DNA from: Blepharisma japonicum
Taxonomy: Eukaryota > Ciliophora > Heterotrichea > Heterotrichida > Blepharismidae
Assembly: GCA_949751835.1 (NCBI GenBank)
Contig: CATKHK010000067.1
Span: 186,001-250,000 of the forward strand
Length of the DNA stretch: 64,000 bases
Direction of reading: 5' to 3'
The notes under the pieces are model-generated. The model did no database searches. It was not told the origin of the DNA and saw nothing but the letters and a program-made list of their open reading frames with translations. Positions 1 to 10,666 of the stretch are shown one piece after another. Position 1 is the stretch's first letter. Each line of letters begins with the position of its first letter. The position numbers were made by a program, and so were the translations under genes.

Positions 1-311
1 ATAGATTTACTTCTATGAGAATTGAATATCTGCGCTCTCTGCTCAAGAAAGTTAAAAAAATTTATTAGAAGAGTACCCACTTCATTAAAGAATAATTTAT
101 TAATTTTTAATTGACTTTTGATAACTCAAGATACTTAAGAAGCGTCACGTTTCAGGAAATTAAAAACTAAAATTTAATATTTTAACTAAATATGAAAAAT
201 CAACTCACCACAATTAATTGAGTAATAAAAAGTTGAATAAATTTTTAAAATATTGAAAATATAAAGCAGATAAAATAAGCATATGCTTCTGGAACTAATG
301 CTATAAATTAG

Positions 312-360
312 TTTTTAGGTTCCCAGGGATGCTGTATTATTTTACCGGGAGACCTAAAAA
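312..360 (+). other. Long inverted repeat / RNA hairpin candidate
   Basis: The left arm TTTTTAGGTTCCC pairs with the right arm GGGAGACCTAAAAA. This gives about twelve Watson-Crick pairs plus one wobble and a one-base bulge, around a loop of about 22 bases. It lies in non-coding DNA and could be part of a structured ncRNA; no RNA family is recognised. Confidence 0.35.
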
Positions 361-693
361 TAGCAAATTATGATAATTTTATAGACTTTAACTTCATTGC
401 ATGGCTTTTTGATTTTGCGCTCTTAATTTTTAAGACTTTCTGAAAATACATATAGTAAAATTGAGCTGATATTATAATAGAAAGATTATTAGATAAAAAA
501 TATATTTATAATGATTTTGCTTTTAGCTCAATATTTTCAATTTTAATTCTTTATACTTCAGATTTATTGGAATGGTATTGATATTAAATAATAAGCCAAT
601 AGAGTTTTTGCTCATCTGCTTGGATTCGCTGAAAAGATTTGAATTTCGATCCCCAATTTTGTTTGCAAAACCTTTTTTATTTTATCTTAAAAT

Positions 694-718
694 GGCATCT
701 TGTTAAAAACAAGATGCC
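694..718 (+). other. Perfect 11-bp hairpin, 3-nt loop
   Basis: GGCATCTTGTT is followed by AAA and then its exact reverse complement AACAAGATGCC. The stem is strikingly GC-balanced for this AT-rich stretch. About 45 bases upstream there is an AATTTTG stretch resembling an Sm site, so a 3'-terminal snRNA-like hairpin is possible but unproven. Confidence 0.35.
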
Positions 719-1602
719 CAAATATAATCTTTATCAACATTATATTTAAAAGTTAGATATATTTTTTTCTGAGTTCAGGATTTTTAGTTTTTAAATGAAA
801 ATTTAGCACTATAATTAATATCATCTATACTACCAAATAATATAATTATAAAAATATAATTCAAACTATTTTATTTCAATTCAAATTCTATCTTTTGATA
901 ATTTTTCGTAAATTTTTATTGAGTGATATCTTGGATAATAGAAAACCGTATCAATATAATGTTTCTTAGGGGGGTAAATTAAGAAATGTTTACAACTATT
1001 AGCAAATTTATATTTCTAGGCTTAGGTCTATATACGTATTATTGTATGTAATATTGTTAATGCGATTTCTTTATATTTTAATTGAGTTCTATTATTATGA
1101 AATTAAGCTTACAAGTTTTTTGCTATAAGTCCAATATCTTTTTACATAAAAATTAGATTGTTATTATAAGGTACAATATAATAATTTTTTATATGTATAA
1201 AAACTATATTTGAATAGAGCATTTACTCAGAGCCATATTATTCAATTTTTATTCAAAGGAGACTTTAAGAGTGAAATTAAAATATTAATAAATATTTGAT
1301 TTTAGGTTAAATCATCTGAAATAGGATGAAATTATTATTCTTAAGTTGTTGTTTTTCCAAATTTAATTATTTTAATTAAATTTTACTTGAATAATAGTAA
1401 AATAATAATTCCAAGCCATTTGAAAATATTATTAACGAGGTATTTGGGTATTATTAATATTTAATACAGCATCCTTAAATTTTAAATTTCTATAAATTAT
1501 TATAAACATTTATAAATATCAGGTTTACTTATTCGTTGCTGAGTTTCTTTAATTTCAAAGTTTTTAGTTAAAATTCCTAATTTTATTTTATTTGAATTCC
1601 AT

Positions 1603-2082
1603 TTAAATTAATGAATGGAAGAGGTTACATTTTATTAAGTGGCCTTGAAGGACATATTTATTGTAAAATCATTTTTTGCATTTTTGGCATTCCACACGGG
1701 TTGATTTTTCATGAACTTGTCTTATATGGAAATCTAATGCATATTTATGATTAAACTTGTTACCGCATATTGTGCATTGCTCTTTCTTTTCATCAACTGG
1801 ATGAACTTTTCCTATATGCAAGTTCATACCTTTTATACTGGAAAATATTTTATTGCATTGAGGACAACTAGGTTTACAGGTGCTTTTTTGATCAGTATAG
1901 CTTTCTTGAGGATTTGAGATTACTTGAGTTTCAATATTGTTTGATAAATTTATATTGAGGTGAATTTGAACATCTTCTAGGCTGGAAAATGAAATACAAC
2001 AATGTAAGCATTTGAATGGTGTTTCAAATGGCTGAGTTATAAGACTAATTGCTTTTGGCAATTGGCGCTTTTCTTGATCCAT
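1603..2082 (-). CDS. C2H2-type zinc-finger protein
   Basis: The 159-aa protein has four zinc-finger-like modules. The first is degenerate (CLHCC..., no clear second His). The second is CPQC...HIGKVH, the third CTIC...HIRQVH, and the fourth CQKC...HLIKC. The fourth finger is complete only if the TGA at 1669-1671 is read as Trp; the frame then continues 22 codons to TAA at 1603. The ATG is at 2080-2082. The target is unknown, and nucleic-acid binding is inferred from the fingers. A decayed copy of the 3' half lies immediately upstream at 2535-2693, so the locus has undergone local duplication. Confidence 0.75.
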
Positions 2083-2534
2083 ATCTTATTAATTATCAAT
2101 CAATTTTATTGTTATATTTATAGAGAAGCTATTTTATAAGAGCTCTTTAGAAAATAATATTTATTTTTACAGTATAAAAAAATCTGATTCGTCAATAAAA
2201 ATTAATTTTTAATTGCTATCATTCGATAAAAAATTGCTTATAAAGATTTCTTGGCTGAATTTGCAGAAATGATTTGAAATTGAATAATAAACATAAAAAT
2301 TTTAAGATTATTTTTGTAATTTTATTAAATTTTATTATTTAGAGCAGGCAATTCAAATATTACAAACTAAGTATTACAGCATTGTTAATATTTAGTTAAA
2401 ATTTGTATTTATAATCTAAATAAAATTCTAGCACAGGTATATATATCTAGATTATTTTAGCGAAACTTTCAAGAGAAATTTCAAAATAACTTATTTGAAA
2501 TCCATTTATATTAAATGAATGGAAGAGGTTGCAT

Positions 2535-2693
2535 TTAACTAAATGGTCTTCGAGGACATGTGCATTTTTTCGAGTAATGAGTTTGTCTTATGTGAAAGTC
2601 TAGAATATAATTCTGAATAGACTTTTGCTTAATCTTTGTGCATTTCTCTTCTTTTTTGTTCTTTGGGCACATTATAATTAAATTATTATTCAT
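2535..2693 (-). pseudogene. Decayed copy of the neighbouring zinc-finger gene
   Basis: An open frame of 52 codons reads KCTK...YILDFHIRQTHYSKKC and resembles finger 3 of the gene at 1603-2082 (QCTIC...YALDFHIRQVH). The second zinc Cys is lost (CTIC becomes CTKI) and the frame is lost before finger 4. In another frame the DNA at 2503-2560 still encodes HLVKCNLFHS, matching the C-terminus of the intact gene. Nucleotide similarity continues past the stop, around 'aatgaatggaagaggtt', so this is duplicated DNA rather than protein convergence. I infer a partial tandem duplication followed by deletion. Confidence 0.6.
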
Positions 2694-2855
2694 GTAATAT
2701 AAAATAATCCTTAAGTATTTTATCAGAAATTACTTGTTATGCCTAAGAATATTCATATTCATGCTGTTCAAAAAAATGATTTACTAATTTTAGGCTATTA
2801 AACTTTGGAAAAATAGATCATTTATAATCCATCTTAAATTATTTATTTTAAATTA

Positions 2856-4493
2856 CTAAACAACATATTTTTCAATAAATAAAAAGTTTTGCAAAAGAGG
2901 CATAACCTTTACATGTTGAAGGTCATAAAATAAATCTTCAATTTCTTCTTGAGATGAGCATTGCATAATTAAATCTGTTCTGTAAATAAACAATGAAGCT
3001 GCTAGCAATGCCACAATTTCTGGGCTATCATATCCTATAATCCTATCTCACAGCATAAAAGTCTGCTCAACTTCTATAAAACCTATAAAGCAGTAAAATA
3101 TTCAAGGAAAAGCAATTTTTAATGGAGATACCCCAAGTTGGTATAATTTATAAACCATATCTGGGTCGTAAGCTTGCAAAACATCTTCAAAAAGGCGACA
3201 GAGACTAATTATACCTCGCTCATCTGAAGTCAAACTGTGAAGATAGCACAAATATTTGCAGTAAAAATTTCGAAAGACAAAATAGCACTCTTCAGTCTTA
3301 TCAGAAACAAATGTAAAAGGTGCGATATAGCGAGAAAACCGTTTGAAGGGGATTACTGAGCAAGGTGGAACATTTCCTATAGATCGTCCATCATTAGAGA
3401 TCCCTGTTAAAGGAAGATTTGGAAGAGCCCTCAAATTTTCCCCCACCCAAGGGTCTCTAACAAATGCCATAAATATTTTTTCTAAAACTTCATGAAAAAT
3501 AAAAAACCTATCGTCATTGCACACATCTCTTGAATCATAAAGAATTACTTTATCAAGTGAGAGTTCCCATTTTTGAGTCTGCTCTATTAAATAATCAAAA
3601 TAACTTTGATCCTTAGATGATATATTCACTTCAAGAATTTTCATATAAAATCTGCATCTTAATGAATTTGGAATACCTCTTTTTGCATATTGTACCATAT
3701 AAGGAACATAATCTTTGTTGAGTAACTTTTCTCCTATCGCAGTTCTTTCATCCATGAAAGCTCGGTCATCGTCAACTCCTAAATGCTTATAGCAGACGTC
3801 AAGTTCTTCATATTGAGATCTTAGCATATCAATAGGTGGGGTTCTTATATGCAATTTTATACTTCCTCACTCTATAGAATCCTTCCTGAAATTCCCGTTA
3901 TTTATCGACAGAATTGTATTAAGCATATTTTCATCGTCATAGACATATGGAATATCTTCAATTTTCTCATTTTTTCTTTCCATTTCTTCGTCTCCTTCAT
4001 CTTTTCTTTCTTCAGGAATTGCAAATTGTCAAGGAGTTTTTCTGACGCTTACAAGTGGCTTGTCAAGTTCATAGGATAATGATAAATACCTTGTTCGTAC
4101 AAATTGTGTCCATTGCTGCCTGGCAGCTGTAACTGATTCTAGCGGCTCTACATGTACATGTGTAAAATAAGGTGGCAGCGGAGGGATAGGTTTAGAAGCA
4201 TCAAGCCCATGCATGAGGGAAATAGCGAAATTATTATTGGAGTCTAATGAAAACATGCTTGTGTAGAGCTCGTTTATTTTGTTTTTGAATTTTATATCAA
4301 CTTCTAAATCTTTGAGAATTTTAGGAAAATTGTCTTCTAAGTCCTGCTGCTTGTATTTAGGCTTGATAATTTCTTCTTTAGCTAGTCTTTTCATTGCTCA
4401 GTATGTATATGAATTTTTTAGACGGGAACTTATAAAATCCACACGTTCATCAAGGTTAAAAGGCTCATCAAACCCGGGCTCTTCTAGATCCAT
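2856..4493 (-). CDS. TBC1D19: TBC1D19-like TBC domain protein
   Basis: The 545-aa protein is close to human TBC1D19 in size. The frame is continuous from ATG 4493 to TAG 2856 with several TGA(Trp) codons, for example at 4398, 4029, 3867 and 3102. The TBC domain occupies roughly the second half. It starts near 'YAKRGIPNSLRCRFYMKIL' and ends with 'GFIEVEQTFMLWDRIIGYDS', a hallmark TBC1D19 segment whose Trp is a TGA. TBC proteins usually accelerate GTP hydrolysis on Rab GTPases. The canonical Arg finger (IxxDxxR) is not obvious here, so catalytic activity is uncertain. It is a single exon, and no membrane segment is seen. Confidence 0.8.
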
Positions 4494-4938
4494 ATTTAAA
4501 GAATATTAATTAAATATTAATTTAATTTTAATCTTTCCTATTTAAGCATATCAAGAATGTTTAATTAGTATACATCTTTATATAAGTATGACTGAAAGAA
4601 TAGCATTTTTATCATTTTGTGATAAGTCTCCTATTATTGCTATGAAATATTGTTGCTTGGCTTACTTATGCTACATTAATGGAAGTCTTTTAATAGCAAT
4701 TAATAAATTATTAACTCCAAATTAATTCCTAATCAGTGCTTTCGAGATGCATGCATTTACAAATAAATTATTGTTTGCATTGTGTTTAATTATGCTAAAA
4801 ATATACGTCTTGCAACTTAAAACTATTCTAACAGCAAAAAAATATTTTATAGTTATTGAGCCTTACATCATAACTTTGTGAAATAAAAGATAATTGGAGA
4901 TTATTCTATTATCTGTAAAATAATATTTCTAGCATAAA
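4494..4938. other. Intergenic, nothing recognised
   Basis: This AT-rich spacer lies between the TBC gene start and the CHMP2 stop. It should hold the TBC promoter and the CHMP2 3' end. No conserved frame or repeat is seen. Confidence 0.5.
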
Positions 4939-5571
4939 TTATTTTAGTGCATTGAATCTTGATTCTAAATCTTCCATTTGAGGCTCTTTTGATTCTTCAA
5001 CGACTGGCCGATTGAGTTTCCCAGCAGGTGCACTTTGTAATGAAGCTGCTACTTCAACACCAAGTTCACTGAGAACTTGATTTACAACATTATCACTTTC
5101 TTCTACATCATTAGGATTTTCCAAAGCCATATCTACGGCTTCACCCATCATTTCTTCCGTCATATCCATCCTCTGATTTTCTTTATAAAACTCCTGCATC
5201 ATTCTATTGAGTTCAGGTAGGTTCATTTGTTTGTTAAAAGCTACCAATGCAGGAGTGACTCCTCTTAGTGCTTCTGACATCGCCTGAGTTGACCTCATGG
5301 TTTGCAGTCTCAAATCTACTGCTTGGATCTGTGATTTCATTTCAAGGAACTTCTGAGTTTGCCTTCTCAAGCGCACAAGGTCTTTGGCCATGACTTTCAC
5401 CGGCCCGATCTGGTTCTGTTTGGCCAATTTTTTGATTTCTGCAACAAGCTTCTTTTCTTCCAAAACAAGATGATTCCTTTCACGGTCTAGCTCTCTCATA
5501 GCCCGTTTCAGTCCACGCCGATGCTCTCTCATCTGCTCTTGTGGAGTGAGTTTAGGATTGCTTGCGCCCAT
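4939..5571 (-). CDS. CHMP2: ESCRT-III subunit CHMP2/Vps2
   Basis: The 210-aa protein, the usual size for the family (CHMP2A is about 220), carries typical Snf7-family features. These are a basic N-terminal helix with 'RAMRELDRERNHL', then 'EIKKLAKQNQ...VMAKDLVRLRRQ', and an acidic C-terminal half ending in 'LESRFNALK', a MIM1-like motif that would bind the VPS4 MIT domain. ESCRT-III polymers remodel membranes in multivesicular-body formation, cytokinesis and repair. The N-terminus is MGASN, so N-myristoylation at Gly2 is conceivable. The gene is intronless, has no TGA, and ends with TAA. Confidence 0.92.
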   Translation of the reverse strand: MGASNPKLTPQEQMREHRRGLKRAMRELDRERNHLVLEEKKLVAEIKKLAKQNQIGPVKVMAKDLVRLRRQTQKFLEMKSQIQAVDLRLQTMRSTQAMSEALRGVTPALVAFNKQMNLPELNRMMQEFYKENQRMDMTEEMMGEAVDMALENPNDVEESDNVVNQVLSELGVEVAASLQSAPAGKLNRPVVEESKEPQMEDLESRFNALK

Positions 5572-5685
5572 TTCTATTTATACTACACTTTTAAAAATAA
5601 GCGTTTCAATAGCAGCTATTTTATTGCAATTTCCTAAATTGATTAATTAGGTTTCTAAATTATTTTTTTATAGCTAAAATTATTA

Positions 5686-7845
5686 TTAAAATCCTTTAAG
5701 CACATCACTGAACCTTTTATTATTTTGCCTTTTTTCAATTTGAGAGAGTTCACAAATCGCTCCATCAGGAAGAACTATAAAATGCCTATACAGAGTTCTT
5801 GATCTATCATTAGCGACATTATAAACTGAGACATGCTGAGCATGCATATTATATTTGCTATCATATGGATCTGTAAAGTCATATGTACTTATTGCGATCT
5901 TCCTAGAATCTCCATTGATACTTCTATAGTTTCTAGCTTTATAACAGATCCAGTCCAGATATCTTTTACTGATTTCACCATCATGTGGGATAAAAAAGCT
6001 TTCTTCTGGCCCATTAATTCTCATATAAATGTCAAGTAAACGCCCATTCATGTGGACGTATAAGAAATAGTTATAAAAACAAAAACTGGCTATCCCCATC
6101 ATCCCAGCATATAAGAACAGGGTCATCATGATACCGATGACGCCGTTTCCTTCCCAAGTTTCGAAGTAATTGTAAAGTCTGAAGGAGTCTCCATCCCAAA
6201 AATCATAGACAAACCCACGAATTATACACTCTATAAGGGTTATAACAGGGTCAATTGCAGAAACTATTCCCCAGCATTGGATAATTCTAAATCCTAGCGC
6301 GGGAAATCTGCCAACCACAAGTAAAGTTCCATAAGCAACTAACGAAAAAAATATAAACCAAAGAACACAGAAAGCTTGACCAGTTAATATTGCACCAATT
6401 TCTTGAGCCAGTGTGAGTTGGTTTGGAAATTCCAAGTCTAAGGTGAACAGTAAAGCTTTAAATATAGTTACTGGATATCTGATAGCTTTTAAATAGAGCC
6501 ATTCTCCTCCATAGTGTATATATCGACTTGATCATATGCAAGCTATCAAAAGCAAAAATGTAATATAAATTTGTAAATGATAAAAAGTTTTAAATCCAAG
6601 CTCTATCATAATTTCTGCCATCAGATAAGAAAGCTTGTTTCTTGGAGTTGTTAAAAAGCCTGTTTTTACTACAGAAAATTTGTGCTCTTCATGCTGCTCT
6701 GGTGTTAATAATTCTTCATATTCTTTTAAAATCGCCCCATCGTATTCGTATTCTTCTTGGAGGTCTTGAGTGGTCATTAGGTGAACGATGACTTGCTTTT
6801 CTCCTTTAAGTAAAGGGATTTGTTTATGTGTCTGGAAATATAAATTGCAAAGCCATTCATCTATGTTACGGCGGTATAAAGCTTCGAGATCTGAAAATTT
6901 GTCAATAGAGGATCTTATAGAATTTCTTAAGATCGGGACTTTGAATTTTCCTTCAATGAGCTCAAAGCAGTTATTTATTAGAGGAAAATACCCTTCTCCT
7001 ACCACAGCTCCTAAAGAGTCTAATAGTTGAAAGCAATAAACCATAGTAGGTGTTATCGCAATCTCCGATGGCGCCAGCACAAGCAAAGTAGTCTGGAATT
7101 TTATAGACTTAGAAGCATGCTTCCCGTCATGGAAAAAAGGATCAGTCATATTTCTCCATTCCTGAATGCACTTATTGAAGCTCAAAATGGCTCCTCCAAT
7201 TCTGTCTTTTATCACAACTTTCAGCCAATAATCACCCCTTATCAATTTATCTTTAATATCTCGGCACTCATCAATCCTTACCTCAACAGGTTGTGGGCGG
7301 CCTTTTCAAGAGACCTGGTAAAGTCTTTGGCCCCCTCCGTACATTAAACCTTCTACTGTATCATCAATTGTGACTCTAAGATCGCCTTTTTTCTTTTTAA
7401 TTGCATATTTCAGTTTCATTTCTTGCTTCCTAAAAGCTTTTGATACAAGCACCTGTCGTTGCTGATGCTTGTGTGCAGAATGGTCTTCTAAATATTTGAT
7501 TTTTTCAATTTGCTTGTTATATTGGGCCTTTAATTTGTTTCTGGATTTTTGCTCTTTGGTTAGGATGTTTAATTGGAAGTCTTGGTGCTCACTTGTTAAT
7601 TTATTAAGGCCCTCTAAACGTTTATTCTCAAGATATATTTCTTTTTGTTCTTTATCAAGAAAATCTGAAGGAAGTTTCACCCCTTCTTGTTCCCCATCGA
7701 ATTCGAGCTCTGATGCATAAGAAATATTTGGCTCTTGATTTAAAGAGGAACGGATAAGTAGGAGAGGCTTGTGTGTTTCGTCTTGGTCAAAATTTGGCTC
7801 TTGCTCTTCATTATTTTCTTCAAAGTTGTCTATAGGTTGAAACAT
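5686..7845 (-). CDS. C2-domain multi-pass membrane protein
   Basis: One 719-codon frame is restored by reading TGA at 7306 and 6532 as Trp. Residues 1-180 are charged and coiled-coil-like, with Lys/Gln-rich heptads. Residues about 184-310 look like a C2 fold ('VEVRIDECRDIKDKLIRGDYWLKVVI'), a Ca2+/phospholipid-binding module. From about residue 420 there are several hydrophobic segments: 'IYITFLLLIACIW', 'VLWFIFFSLVAYGTLLVV', 'GIMMTLFLYAGMMGIASF'. The C-terminus is cytosol-like and basic. This arrangement resembles ferlin-style tail-anchored C2 proteins only loosely. I do not recognise the family, and a membrane-tethering or Ca2+-sensing role is inference. Confidence 0.7.
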
Positions 7846-8181
7846 GAATTAATTATACGGAAAATGATAAATTAAGACAAAATTTAATTGCTTAATATTT
7901 GAAAAAAAATTAATAATATCATAGCGAAGTCATGCTAATTTAAAACCGCTGATAGAAATTCAGGCAGTTATTTTTTGATTTCTGATTAATATATTAAGCT
8001 TGATATTTAATTGAGAATTTAAAAATTTTAATGTTTCCAATTTTTTTCGATTTTGAAAATTCGATTAGTTTTAGGATTACTGCTCAAATTTTTATAAATG
8101 TTTCATTTCTATGGTTTACTACTTTTCCGAATCATTTCTCAGCCAAAATCTAATGGATAAGAGAAATAAAGATACTGAAAA
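7846..8181. other. Divergent intergenic region
   Basis: This 336-base AT-rich spacer separates the starts of two divergent membrane-protein genes, so it should contain both promoters. No motif stands out. Confidence 0.5.
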
Positions 8182-9168
8182 ATGGAAGACGAAAACTTAT
8201 TCGAAATCTACATCTTTATGATTTTAATCCCACTGGTGTACGTGGTGTGTTTTATTTATCGTTATTTATATCATTATAGAGATGGAAAAACTAGGTCTAG
8301 GTATCTTTCAAAGCCACTATTAGTGAAATTGATCTGCACAGTTCTTATGATTTTCTTCAGCATAATCCACACTGCAGAAGCCTGTTTTTCTGAAACCCAT
8401 GGAGATGAGGTTAGATTCGTAAGAGTTGCCTTTTTTGGGCTCTTGACTTCGTCATGGATGCTTAGTCTTTACCTACTCATCTTTGAATATCAAAGATGGA
8501 TGACTTCAACTTGCATTGGGAACAAATGGTTTTGAATTATTAATCTTTTAGCTCAAGGAGTTGTTTCAGTACTTTATTTGACTTGCGACAAAGACAGAAA
8601 TCCACTGTGGGATTTAATAAACATCTGTGCTTTGATATTAGGTATTATTGCTTGCTCAATTTTATCAGCTTTTGCTACATTTATCCCTGAAAAAAACGTG
8701 AATGTAAGCACAGAACCTTTTCTGTACTTATCTGATAACTCTTTTAAAAGAGCTTTAAGCAAACATAAAAATTCACACGTCGACAACTCCATGGATCCAA
8801 AAATTAAAACTTTTATTAAATCATGCAAAACTAAAACTGAAGGAAATATACAGGTCATCTACTTCAGGATTCTCGTGATGGCTGAAGGAAAACCTCATAA
8901 TGTCTTAAGAACGCCGTCTAATTTTGAAATGCTTCAGAGGACCCTCAAGCTTAAATTTCCTGCAGAAGATTTCCCTTCAATGGAGTTGCCAGCTTTTCCT
9001 ACGTTTACAGCTTCTCCTCCGTCTCTTGATTTAAGAATGAAAGCATATAATAAATATCTTGATGAGCTTTGTAAACCAGAATTTATGGTCGAAGCTTTGA
9101 TGGATTTTCTTGAAATCTATGGGGAACTAAGAATTAGATTCCTTGAAAGCTATAAATTGGTATCTTAG
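8182..9168 (+). CDS. Five-TM protein with C-terminal PX domain
   Basis: The 328-aa protein is read through one TGA(Trp) at 8533-8535, inside 'NKWFWIINLL' at the start of TM4. The N-terminal half has five hydrophobic helices, resembling in layout the TMD0 module of ABCC transporters. After a short linker, residues about 220-325 form a PX-like fold: 'IQVIYFRILVMAEGKPHNVLRTPSNFEMLQ', a Pro-rich turn, and 'AYNKYLDELC...MDFLEIYGEL'. PX domains bind phosphoinositides, mostly PI3P. The basic residue that normally follows the first beta hairpin is not certain. The likely location is an endomembrane. I know of no standard family with this pairing. Confidence 0.65.
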
Positions 9169-9339
9169 CTACATGTAATAAATTTAGGTATAAAAAGGGT
9201 GTTTCAGAATTTGAAATTTTTCATATAAAATAATACTAATTTATGCTTAAAACTTGAGAATTAAAAGCTTTTCATGCTGACGATCCAATCTTCGTGATTT
9301 TCATAACAAATTTTAAGAAAAAATTGAGATTTAAATAAT

Positions 9340-9714
9340 TTACCTTACGAAGTATTTATGTCTATGCACACATTCAAAATAGTCTTTAAGCCAGTCTTTT
9401 TTCTTGTGATGAAGATTATCTGAACTTTCACGTTCTTCTTTTAGCTCTGGAGTTTCCCGAAAAACTTCTCCATAGCTGCTTTTTGGAGGCTTCTTCTGAA
9501 GTTTCATACTATTCCACATTTCTTGAAGATGGTCTCGAGAATGAGCATTAACGGTAGCTGGCCTTTCATCCTTGACCTCTTCTTCATCTTTTGCTTTACA
9601 CCAAAATCTTGCTACTTCCATGGCAGCTGCAGAATTGCTTGACATTGCCCTCCTAGGATCATTTCCTCCTCGTGAGTATATATTACTTGTGAATTTGAAA
9701 TTAGAGCCTTGCAT
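9340..9714 (-). CDS. Hypothetical protein, 124 aa
   Basis: A complete frame runs from ATG to TAA. The protein is hydrophilic and highly charged, rich in Lys, Glu and Ser, with 'DHLQEMWNSMKLQKKPPKSSYGEVFRETPE' in the middle, and ends in basic and aromatic residues (DYFECVHRHKYFVR). It has no signal peptide or membrane segment, and I recognise no family. It lies between the PX gene and ATG8, oriented like ATG8, with short spacers on both sides. Codon use looks like its coding neighbours. Confidence 0.55.
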   Translation of the reverse strand: MQGSNFKFTSNIYSRGGNDPRRAMSSNSAAAMEVARFWCKAKDEEEVKDERPATVNAHSRDHLQEMWNSMKLQKKPPKSSYGEVFRETPELKEERESSDNLHHKKKDWLKDYFECVHRHKYFVR

Positions 9715-9897
9715 ATTATAAAATGGATGGAATTCACTTAAAAAATCATTTGGAAAATAAAATAAAATTCAAAAATTGCCATTCATAGCTAATATCTAAT
9801 AAAAATATAAATAAAAGATTTGGTCTAGATATTAGAATTATGATAATGTTTTATTGAGGTAAATCGATTAATTTCAAATAAAAGTCATTTATCTAAG

Positions 9898-10272
9898 TTA
9901 TCCCATTACGTCCTGGTCACTGAAGATCATATACAAAAATCCATCTTCATCTTTTTTCTGCTCATACATCTGCGACATTGGTGCGTCACCAGATACTAGT
10001 TCTATCCCGTTAATGAAGACAAATAAAGCTGTCTCGCGTCTCATTTGAATCTTTTTTCTGATGCAGCCTAAAAACTGCTGAACCGTATAATCAGAAGGAC
10101 ACAAAAATTTATTCTTTGGAATGTCTTCTAATTGGGAATTCTTTGCTTTTTCGAGAATTATTGGAATTTTGTCAGGCCATTTCATGGTGATTTTTTGAAC
10201 CTCTTCCCTTCTCTTGTGGAGAGGGTTTTCTTCTTTGAATCGGAATCTGTTCATATTTATTATATTCGACAT
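9898..10272 (-). CDS. ATG8: Autophagy ubiquitin-like protein ATG8/GABARAP
   Basis: The 124-aa protein has the complete ATG8 pattern: an N-terminal helical extension with 'NPLHKRREEVQKI', then 'PDKIPIILEKA', 'FLCPSDYTVQQFLGCIRKKI', and 'EDGFLYMIFSDQDVMG'. ATG8 is conjugated to phosphatidylethanolamine on autophagosomal membranes. The protein ends exactly at the acceptor glycine (...DVMG, then TAA). No tail has to be removed by ATG4 before activation; only the delipidating role of ATG4 would be needed. This is seen in the sequence. It is intronless and has no TGA. Confidence 0.95.
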   Translation of the reverse strand: MSNIINMNRFRFKEENPLHKRREEVQKITMKWPDKIPIILEKAKNSQLEDIPKNKFLCPSDYTVQQFLGCIRKKIQMRRETALFVFINGIELVSGDAPMSQMYEQKKDEDGFLYMIFSDQDVMG

Positions 10273-10666
10273 CTGTTATATTAAATGCGATTGGTTTACA
10301 ATTAGATAGAAAAAGTAGCAGAAGGGCAAAGAATTTCAATTACTTAATTTTATATAGATATAAAGATCGTGAATTAGATTGTGCTATCTGATTTCTTCTG
10401 AAAGACTTTAGAGATTTCATTTTTATGGTTTTATAGAATTCAATAAAAACAAAAAAATTATTATAGATGAGCTAAAATTTGTGGAAATAAACTTGTAAAA
10501 GCTTCTAATTTTTCAATGACTTTTAATTTATTGACAGATGGCTCTTAATTTTGATATAAGGAATTTATCAATGAAATATCATGCGTTTCTTCTAATAAAA
10601 TACAATTAATATAAAAATCATAGATTGATATATTTCTGCTTATTTAAATCTAATGAGGTTGCTTAT
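10273..10666. other. Intergenic, nothing recognised
   Basis: AT-rich spacer between the ATG8 start and the 3' end of the TIP gene. No frame or repeat is supported. Confidence 0.5.

Larger units (their letters stand above)
1..1602. other. AT-rich stretch without a recognised gene
   Basis: Stops (TAA/TAG) are frequent on both strands, and I see no conserved protein even when TGA is read as Trp. The only structure I can support is two strong hairpins, near 312-360 and 694-718, annotated separately. This is the longest gene-free stretch in the window. Confidence 0.5.

Noticed and set aside
583-660. tRNA- or U4 snRNA-like stretch (AGCCAATAGAG..., GATTTGAATTTCGATCC).
   Set aside because: No cloverleaf can be drawn: acceptor and T stems do not pair. 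The U4 5' stem-loop lacks the UGA/GA kink-turn pairs.
2856-4493. Interpretation of TGA-broken genes as pseudogenes.
   Set aside because: TGA falls repeatedly at conserved Trp and never with frameshifts, in nearly every gene. Code reassignment explains it better.
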